Shown: positions 55,487-64,000 of the stretch, piece by piece | Layout: the number at the start of each line of letters is the position of its first letter | How positions within the stretch are numbered: the stretch's first letter is position 1 | NCBI GenBank assembly: GCA_022702705.1 | Contig: JAKZJZ010000071.1 | Location: forward strand, 41,844-105,843 | Reading direction: 5' to 3' | Length of the DNA: 64,000 bases | Origin: Papilionanthe hookeriana x Papilionanthe teres | Lineage: Eukaryota; Streptophyta; Magnoliopsida; Asparagales; Orchidaceae | Program-made: the position numbers and the translations under genes | The notes under the pieces: model-generated | Database searches by the model: none | Seen by the model: the letters and a program-made list of their open reading frames with translations, nothing else | What the model was told of the DNA's origin: nothing

Positions 55487-58400
55487 TGTTGACCTCATTT
55501 TTGATGAGGTCTTCTCTTCTTCTTTTAGTACTTAGGATCTAGACTTAGGCTTTTCCTTTCGACTATCTTAGAGGACTAGAATTGGGATCCACCTTTTAGA
55601 AATTCAAACCACTTCTTAACTCCCTGCAAACTCCACAAACTTGACCGTAGACCCCTAATCACCTAGCAGGGTTGAAATCAAATGTGAAAGTTTAAAGGAT
55701 GAGTTCCTATGGGACTCTTTGGCCTTAGATCGCCTACAGGTGGCCCGGTGCAGTGAAGGGGCCGACTTACACACACACTACACCTATACACTACACTTTC
55801 ACACACCTATACCTAACTTGGCCTTCCGACTCATGTAGGTGATTCACATGGATGGTCCTTAACCCCTAAGCCCTTGGCTAAGAGGGTTAGGAACAACATA
55901 GTGAATGCCTCAAATGAGTCCCTTCATGGCTCATGTGGGCTTGATGTGGCTTCATGGCTCAAACAAAATGATTTCATTCCACTTATATTCACCAAATCTT
56001 CAATTTTCCAAATTTTCAATTTTTGACCCCCGGGACCCTACACCCGCTTAGCCTACCCAAAACCCTTAAAATTACCCAAATTTCTCAAAAATTTCCAAAT
56101 AACCCAAAATTCCCCAAAATCAATCCCAAACATTTCCACATCACTCAAATTGATCATTCATACCCAAAAATATCAAAAATTTCAAGAAAACCTCCCAATA
56201 CCCTCCAAATACCCAAAATACCCCTCTTGACCCAAAAATCCAAAAATTCAGAAAATTCCCAAAAAATTCCAGAAAATCCCAAATATTCCCAATTTCATTT
56301 TGTCCAACTACACCATGGGCCAATTTTGTCAATTTACCCTACTTTTGTCAGAACCCCCAATTTGACCCATTTTAACCCAAAGTGAACCCAATGTCAAACC
56401 AAACCTACCCAATTGACCCAAATTCTGATCCAATTCAATTCTAAACTTCAATTCAACATTCCCAACACCAATCTAGACCAAATCCAAGTCTAATTTGATT
56501 GACATTTGGATCCAATTTCACTTTTGGCCTTAAAGCCCAATTTGGACCCATGACCCAAACCTAACCCAAACTCACCCAATTCAATTCCAATTAACCCCAA
56601 ACCTTTTCTAAACCTTCCTTAACATTCCCACAAACAAAAGACTAACATGATTTGCCCAACATTTAGACCCAAACCCCAATCAAATTCAACCCAAAGCTAA
56701 AAGGCCCAATTTTGACCTAAACCCAAACCTAACCCAAATGAGCCCAAACCCCAAAATCAAAGCCCAACCAAAAGTAAAACCTCTTTGAAACACTCCCATA
56801 AACATTTCTCAACATTGATTTTACATCAATTTCAACCCTAGCCCAACATTGGCCCAACTTGGCCCACTTGGACCTATATTGGCCCATTCACCAAAAGAGC
56901 CCAAATTCAACTCAATTCAAACCCAAACCACCTCAAATTCATTTCAAATCACTCATGATACATCCCTAAACCAAAACCAACAATTATTTGGCCCAAACTT
57001 CTACAAAATCCCCATCCATAAATTCATTCCTAAACCTAAAGGCTCATCCCCTTAAACCTTCTTAAAAGCCCATCTAAAACCATTTTAAAAGGCCCAAAAT
57101 CTACCCTAAAGCCCATATGACATCTCCATTTGCCATCCACTTAATTAAAGCCATTACCTAAGTCCTAAATTCATCATCAAATAATTCCAAATCAAGTTTC
57201 ATACAAATTTCCATCAAATTACCAAAAATTCCTAAAATCCATTTTCATGAAATTGACCAAACTTTTTGCCAAGCCAAAGGTGAGCCATGCAAGCCAGGGA
57301 CAAGCCACATGAAGCCATGGAAGGCTTGACATGTGATCAAGCCATTAATGGCAAATGGAGGGCCCCCTTTCCTAATCCTTCTTAAACCCTTTTTTACCTT
57401 AAGCATGTCACACACTAAACCATGCTTAGCCACCTCATCATGGATGGAGACCACGCCATTCTCTCTTGGCTGACCAAAGTGATCCTTTTCGACCCAAGAC
57501 CGAGCCTCGGGTGGTGAACCTAGCCCAAAACCATGGGTTGACTCATTTGAACCCAAAATGGTCTTCCCCCATTCCATTTCAATCCAAGCTCTTTACACAT
57601 GGCATTTGCCAATCGCCTACACTAAACCCCGACCCCGACCCACTCGAACAAGATGGTGACCCATGCTCAGCCGGCCGGCCACCGGACCGCCGGAAAACAC
57701 CATGGCCGAGAGCTCACATGTGAGCCCAACTTGGAATTCTCACTGCCGAGTCGCCCCATCCCCGGTGGCCATTGGAGCCGTTCTTCTCTTGCCGAGAGCA
57801 GCTCGATCCCAAGCCCTAACTCTCCCTAGGAGGCCCTCCACCCTCTCCTATTTAAACACCACCCCTCACGGCCATGAGAAGAGAGTTGCAAAAACCTTGC
57901 CGAAACTCGCCAAAATTGTTCCAAACCCTTCTCCACCCTCGTAGCGAGTTGGTCCCGAGTGTCAATTTGCCCTAATCCCCATCGACAAAATCCAATTTCT
58001 CAACCGAAATTCCACCCAAAACCAGGACACTTCTCCACGGTGAGCCAATCCCCAAATCGATTGGTTCTACACCTTCACTGGACCGAGGGAAGGTGTCCAC
58101 CAGCAAAAGCCCCATCTCCGGGCTACCCAGGTTTCTCCGGCCTCCAAGCTTTGTGATCGGGCTCGGTCTAAATCCCACCTAGACGATTCACTGCGACCGG
58201 GAGACTTCACTGGAGCTTGCGGGATCCAATCGAAGGTGCAACAACCCTCGGATCGAAGCCACACTTCTCCGAGCAAAGGTATGAGCTAACTCTTCATCCC
58301 GAGCTCTGGAGATTCTCCATTTCAAATGCTTTAATTTCAATGCATGATCACCGTATAGATGTGTTCGTCTCTTCAAGACGAATCCATAGAGCATAAGAAC

Positions 58401-61400
58401 ATAAAAATCCATTGAGTATCGAGTGAGATATTAGGGATTTAGTGTGGACGGCTCTCGGGTGAGGACACTTGGGGACGATGAACGGATGCCGTCCCTTCAA
58501 TACACGCGCGGACGGACGGCCAGGATCGTGTCGGATCAGAAGACGGAAGGTTACAGCGGGCCCCCGGAGCGCTGAGTCAGATGGCGGGGTCGAATGGGAG
58601 CGCGACACGCGGCGTTTCGGAGCTGCCGAGGTTGACGCGGCGCCGCGTGGATAAATAGAAAATTAGGAGTATTTTCTATTTATTTAATTCCCTAAACTTC
58701 AAAAATTCATAACTTTGTGTAGAAAAATCAGAAAAATAAAATAAAAATACCCTCTTGCTCGGTGAACAGAGGAGAATAATGTGGAAAAGAAATTATTTAA
58801 TTTCATCAAGTATTTTATTTTTAATAATTTATTTACTCTCTGCATATTTTTAATTCTCCATGCATGTATACAATTCACCATGGCATGAGACCATAGAGCT
58901 TTTGAAGCCTCTAAATTTGGGAACATTCCCCGAATTTTCCAAAGTCGAGCCCATCCCTATGAAAAGTTATTGATTTTCCAAATTCATGTTACTGTTTTGA
59001 ATATTTTAATTCCAATAAATAGCATGTTGTGAAATAAATTCTAGGAAAATTTGGTGATGTTCCTTATGACCAGAGGACCCTAGGAAAAAATAGGTTTTGA
59101 GTTAGTTCATTTAAAACAACCCTAATTGGCTTAAACACCCAAAATGAATATCTAATTAATTAGAGCTAACCATACATCAAATATACTTGAAATCAATTCT
59201 CCACTGACCTTTAAGATCACAGGAACCCACCATAAAAATTTGAGGCCAATTGAACTTGGTTAGCCCTACTAAATGGGTTGATTAAGCCATTTAGTCAATT
59301 TAAATTTTAAAAATTCATAACTTTCAAAATACTTTTTAAAAATTCACCAAATTGGTTTTGGAGCCTCTCTGATATTAGGGAAATTTAAGAAAATTAAAAT
59401 TTCAATTTTCTAAAAAAGTTGATTTTTTAATATTATTTTAATATTTTAATAATTAAAAAATAATAAAAATCACAAAAATAATAAAATTCACCAAAATGTC
59501 ACATTTTGAATTTTAATCACTTAGGAACAAACCCCATATTTTTCTTAGGTCTATTTAGTTAGATATTAAATTTTAAAGCTCTAGGGTAATTTTAAAATTA
59601 AAAAAATATATTTTCTAGCATTTTCACTAAAATAATTATAATAAATCATAGAAAAATCAAAAAATTGTAAAACTTGATTCTCTGATTTCCTTGATATCAG
59701 AGAGATTTTTGAAAAATATAAAATTCATTTTTCAACATTTATTTTATTTTTAAATTAATTAACACTCCAAAACTTAAAATAATTATAATAAAAATAATAT
59801 AATTCAAAAAATCACCAAAATTGGTCCAAGTGGTCCTCTGGTCATTAGGACTATCCCCTAATTTTCTTAAAAACAGAAACTTTCCCTTGGTCATGTTATT
59901 AAATTTTCCTTGGAAATCTCTATTTTCTACCAAAAATAATTATATAAATAAATTAAATACAGAAAAATCACATTTTTTCCTCTCATGTCTTTATTGACAT
60001 ATGAGTGAAGTCACATAAAAATTTCAAGTTCATTTGAGTTCAATTTAGTGAGTTATGAAATTATTAAGCTTAAAGGGTAAAGTGGTAATTAAAATTTTTC
60101 TGTATTTAAAACTTTACGTTTAATAAAAATTAATAAGTAAAATATTTGATCCTAATCTGATTTGGATGATTGAAATTTAAATAATTAAAGGGTAGAAACC
60201 CATTAAACAATTTAAAATAATTGAAACATACCTTAATTAAATAATTGATTAAATTTGGGAAGAATAATAAAATTGGAATTATTAAAATAGAGATATTATT
60301 AGGAAGATATTTATTCTATAATTTAAAAATCCCTAAATTAATTATCTCATTAATATTCAATTCTTAATTAAAATGATAACTCAAATTCAAAATATTAAAA
60401 GACTTAATCATTAAACAAAAATTAAATTATTAAACTCTTTTAAAATTTCAATTAAAATTAAAAAATTAAATTAAATTAAATTAAATTAATTAAATTAAAT
60501 GAATTAAATTAAATTAAATTAATTTAAATTAAATAAACAAATTAAATTAAATTAAATAAACAAATTAAATTAAATTAAATTAAATTAAATCAAATTAAAT
60601 TAAATTGAATTAAATTAAAACAAATTAAATCAAATTAAATTAAATTAAATTAAATTAAATTAAATTAAATTAAATTAAATTAAATTAAATTAAATTAAAT
60701 TAAATCAAATTAAATTAAAATTAAATCAAATCAAATTAATTTAATGTAACATCAAATCAAACTAAATTAAGTTAAACCAAATTAAATTGAATTAAATTAA
60801 ATTAAAACTCAATTAAATTAAAGATTAAATTAAATTAAATTAAATTAAGTTGAATTAAATATAACATCACCAAAGACATAAAGAATTCAAAATAAATCTA
60901 AAATAACTTGAACGTTATTCCAAATTTAAACCCATTAATGGAAATTAAACTAAATCACAAATCATTTGAACACCAATTTACCCTCAAAAAGCTTTAGTTA
61001 TCATAACTCCTAAACAGAATATTAAATGAAATATTACTTCGCCTATAGGATATTCAAATGTCCTAGTTCACTGAGCAAGATGACAACAAGACTTGAATCC
61101 CCGGACGATTAATTCATTTATATTATTAAATTCATTTGGACTTAAAACAATCCTAGAAATATTGAAAAGATGTTTAAGATTCTTCTTAAACACTTTCTCA
61201 ATATGATAGGATGTTTATAAGAACAATTGAATTTAATTGTTCTTTGATGAAGAAAAACGTCCTCAAACCAAAACACAAAGAACCTAGACGTCATAGGAAA
61301 TGACTAGCTATAGGATTAGGAATTTGGTAGAAAACCATAACCCTTACCTTAGCTTTACCTAGGAACTTGCTTAAATACTCTAATTGTGTTTTAAGTGCAG

Positions 61401-62985
61401 CTTGGGATGACGGGAAGACCCTCCAGGTACGCTTTTATTTTATTGCAATTTACTTTCTTACAATTTACATTATTGCAATTTCATTAATCGCATCGCACTT
61501 ACTTTTCTTGCATGATAAACAACCGTTGCATGAAAACCCACACCTTTAGGATAAGTCCCTAAAACCGAAACAAAAACTAAGTTAAAAGTTATTGCAAGAT
61601 AAAATTCACCGCCACAACATTTCAAAATATAAAACAACTCAAAATTTAATCACAAACATAACACAAAACTACAATTACAACTAAATTAAAATGTCTTGTT
61701 GGATGATCGGGAATACCTCGGATGATGTAACCTACGTGTTGCTAACGGGATTTCCCACGGTCTAAATGAAAGTGTGGAACTCATTCGAGTTGAGTTTAGC
61801 AAATTCATCCGGACTAAGTGAATCCGATAAAAATAATGATGCCGAAAGGATGGAACCGTGGGATCTTAACCGGTGTCGTTATAATCAACTTTAAGATTTG
61901 TTTTAATTAAAATATTGAAAACACTTGGAAATTAAGATTTTCTCTAAACCAAAACACTTTTTTCATCCCCTGATTTATGACTTCTAAAACTAAACCTCCG
62001 CAATAACAAGGGGCTCGAGCATGGTGGGCAAGCACGGCCATCGTCATCGATGAAACCCGAGTCTACTTCAAGAAAACTTTCCTAGAATTAAACAACAAAG
62101 CCATAGGATTTTGAGGTAGTTTGTCTCGTGCAACATAAATCCTCAACTCTTCGTTAGGCACTTGCATTGCAAATTAAGCCCTAACCGGTTTTAGGATTCC
62201 GAGGTAGTCGTCCGGTACGACAATAAACCCTCACATCTTTGAGGTTATTTGTTTGATTTTATCATACAAATATAAGCCCTAATTAATTAAAATTAGCAAG
62301 ATCAAAACATTTAAATAAATATTAGGACTTTCCTAAACTCAAGCCAAACAATAGGATAGTCGGGAAATTACCGAAGTTCACTTCGAATCCGTGATTTCTC
62401 CTACTTTTCTTCCTTTGGATTCCCAAAACAAAATGTTCCAAATTTGGTTCATTCCTTATTGAAATTCCAAAATTCAATCCTTTGAAAACTTAAACTTTGA
62501 AATTCTTGAGAGCAGAATTATTGATTATTATCGAGAGTTTTCTTAGGTGATTCCCGTCACTTAAGATGTAATTAACTATAGGGGCTTGCCCTTATAGGGA
62601 ATTTTAAAAGAACCTGATGTAATATAAACCCTGTTTAATGCTTTCATATTAAGCAGGGGAATTTGTCGGCTTATAAAATTGGTTCGCAGACCAAACGGAT
62701 GTCACAAATCTTCTAGTTTATTTAATCGAGCCCCACCGTCAAGCAGTGTGTCTATCCTTAGGGATAAATACACGGTTTGTGGTGCGGTGCTCGTTTATAT
62801 AAACTATTTGGGATGTGAGATCGGTTTAATCTCATATCTTAAAACCTTCAAATTTAAAATTATTTTCAAAATCAAATACTACTTTTCAAAATTATTTATT
62901 TAAATTAAATTAAAAATTTACCGACAACTTCTGTTAGGCGACCTCTTTTTCAAAATAAAACACACAACCTAAAAATATGCCGACA
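55487..62985 (+). mobile_element. Element A 3' LTR
   Basis: About 7.5 kb, TGTTGACC to GCCGACA. More diverged from B's LTRs than those are from each other, both by substitutions and in the AAATT-type array (60440-60860), so A is older. Landmarks: TATTTAAA at 57849-57856, CpG-rich block 58470-58634, palindrome 58635-58648 plus the 12-bp inverted repeat, minirepeats 61431-61503, hairpin module from about 61690 to 62810. Its GTGCGGTGCTCG-type variant before the palindrome is shared with C, not with B or D. The 5-bp right flank is ATCAC (62986-62990). Confidence 0.92.
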
Positions 62986-63303
62986 ATCACATGTTTCACA
63001 ACTCCGGCGCCTAAGCGCCAACTAGGCGGCGCTTAGCCACCAGTGCTCAATTTAGCACATGTCTACCAACTGTCTAAAATTTCATTCTGACTCCTCTAAG
63101 TCATAAAATAAGGTCAAATAAATACTATTATAACATAAAACTCTAAAATACTACTATCAAAACATAAAAACAAACCAAACAAAGTACAAAAGCAAACATA
63201 AAGCAAAGCACACCGATAACTATGAAGCAAAACACACCGATAACTATGGGTTGCCACCCACAAAGCACTTGGTTTAACGTCTTCATCCTGACACACCTAG
63301 AAC
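62986..63303 (-). other. Athila-like element, sequence downstream of pol
   Basis: Read on minus, it contains GACGTTAAACCAAGTGCTTT and GGGTGGCAACCC shortly after the pol stop, a sequence typical of the post-pol region of Athila-type elements. A ~27-bp tandem duplication (ACACACCGATAACTATG...) lies at about 63205-63250. A GC-rich inverted repeat sits at 63003-63036 next to the insertion point of A. No ORF is supported. Confidence 0.55.
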
Positions 63304-63990
63304 TCATTTTGAGGGATCCAACATCAGATTCTCATCAGATTTAAGCTGATCAACTGAAAAATAAGGTTTAAGTCTATGACCGTTAACTTCAAATATTTTC
63401 CAGTCTTAGGATCTTGAATATCCACAGCTCCATTGGAATAAACTTTTATCACATTAAATGGACCCATCCACCTGGATGTAAGTTTTCCAGAAAAAATTCT
63501 CAATCTGGCATTATGCAGCATAACTTTCTGTCCTGGTACAAGATTATTTGTAAGAATCTTTTGATCATGCCATAACTTCATCTTTTTCTTATAAATCTTA
63601 GCATTTTTTTAACATTCATTCCTTATACTTTCAAGCTCATTTAATTGCAATAATCTCTTCTCGGTAGCATCTTTCAAATTATAATTGAACTCTTTAATAG
63701 CCCAATGTGCTTTATGCTCAAGTTGAATAGGCAAATGACAAGCTTTTCAAAAAATTAGCCTATATGGGGACATTCCTATAGGGGTTTTGTAGGGTGTCCT
63801 ATAGGCCCACAAAACATAATCCAGTTTGATTGACCTATCCTTTCTGTTTGAATTAAAAGTCTTTTTTAATATTCGTTTAATTTTACGATTGGATAATTCA
63901 ACCAAACCACTTGTTTGAGGATAATAAATAGTAGCAATGCGATGATTTATATGATATTTCTTTGCTAGAGTGATTAATTCCTAATACACT
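63304..63990 (-). pseudogene. pol: Athila-like Ty3/gypsy integrase, C-terminal half
   Basis: Minus-strand integrase of an unrelated gypsy element that hosts A. Readable parts: KYHINHRIATIYYPQTSGLVE (core end, with the catalytic Glu position), LDYVLWAYRTPYKTPIGMSP and YRLIF-stop-KACHLP, where a TGA replaces the conserved Gly. Then HWAIKEFNYNLKDATEKRLL, MKLWHDQKILTNNLVPGQKV (63581) and GKLTSRWMGPFNVIKVYSNG. After a frameshift near 63400 it continues as VNGHRLKPYF and stops at 63306-63304. The motifs match the Athila-type integrase end. The upstream part lies beyond 64000. Confidence 0.82.
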
Positions 63991-64000
63991 GATACAAAGA

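Noticed and set aside
16183..62985. Tandem LTR-internal-LTR-internal-LTR array produced by unequal recombination
   Set aside because: The junctions at 16182 and 43683 fit nested insertion with a GAAGG duplication and a split, otherwise continuous gag extension. The third LTR is clearly more diverged than B's pair.

Overview
The window is plant nuclear DNA built almost entirely of LTR retrotransposons. I found no host gene, tRNA, rRNA or CRISPR array. Nearly everything belongs to one very large Ty3/gypsy family of the Tat lineage (Ogre-like). The lineage call rests on several features: a gag with a C-x2-H-x4-H-x4-C knuckle, a DPGAS aspartic protease, a YVDD reverse transcriptase, a degenerate first RNase H followed by a second 'archaeal-type' RNase H, an integrase, tandem repeats in the 3' UTR, and LTRs of about 7.4 kb. 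A complete copy spans about 27.5 kb. The host species cannot be named from this sequence.

Layout, left to right. 1-914: 3' end of a plus-strand LTR (element D). 915-7749: minus-strand internal region of element C, from RNase H/RT back to gag. 7750-15189: C's 5' LTR, minus strand. 15190-16182: part of the 5' internal region of element A, plus strand. 16183-43681: complete element B (5' LTR 16183-23597, internal 23598-36265, 3' LTR 36266-43681). 43683-55486: the rest of A's internal region. 55487-62985: A's 3' LTR. 62986-64000: the minus-strand integrase end of an unrelated Athila-like gypsy element that A entered. The simplest history is that A inserted into the Athila-like element, C and B inserted into A's 5' gag region, and D inserted into C's pol. 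B is flanked by GAAGG, the target-site duplication it made in A.

The most interesting content is a second ORF downstream of integrase in both copies where that region is visible (B 32687-34328, A 51321-52963). Its C-terminal half is a clear AlkB-type 2-oxoglutarate/Fe(II) dioxygenase that closely resembles the plant ALKBH9/ALKBH10 RNA m6A demethylases. The HxD...H iron ligands and the 2-oxoglutarate arginine are visible in both copies. In the catalytic stretch the clean base differences between A and B are synonymous. This suggests a retrotransposon that carries its own RNA-demethylase-like protein. A pyrimidine-tract/CAG site just upstream of its ATG in A could be a splice acceptor.

Most reading frames look broken. 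However, the differences between copies are strongly biased toward creating CG from CA or TG, often with a 1-base indel, and often at CAG/CTG (CHG) sites. That pattern suggests base-calling error at methylated plant cytosines, so many frameshifts may be artefacts. Other points described below are a dense conserved hairpin module near the LTR 3' end, a 14-bp GC palindrome followed by a 12-bp inverted repeat in each LTR, an inverted copy of the polypurine-tract region in the 5' UTR, and a giant head-to-head LTR inverted repeat around 15190-16182.
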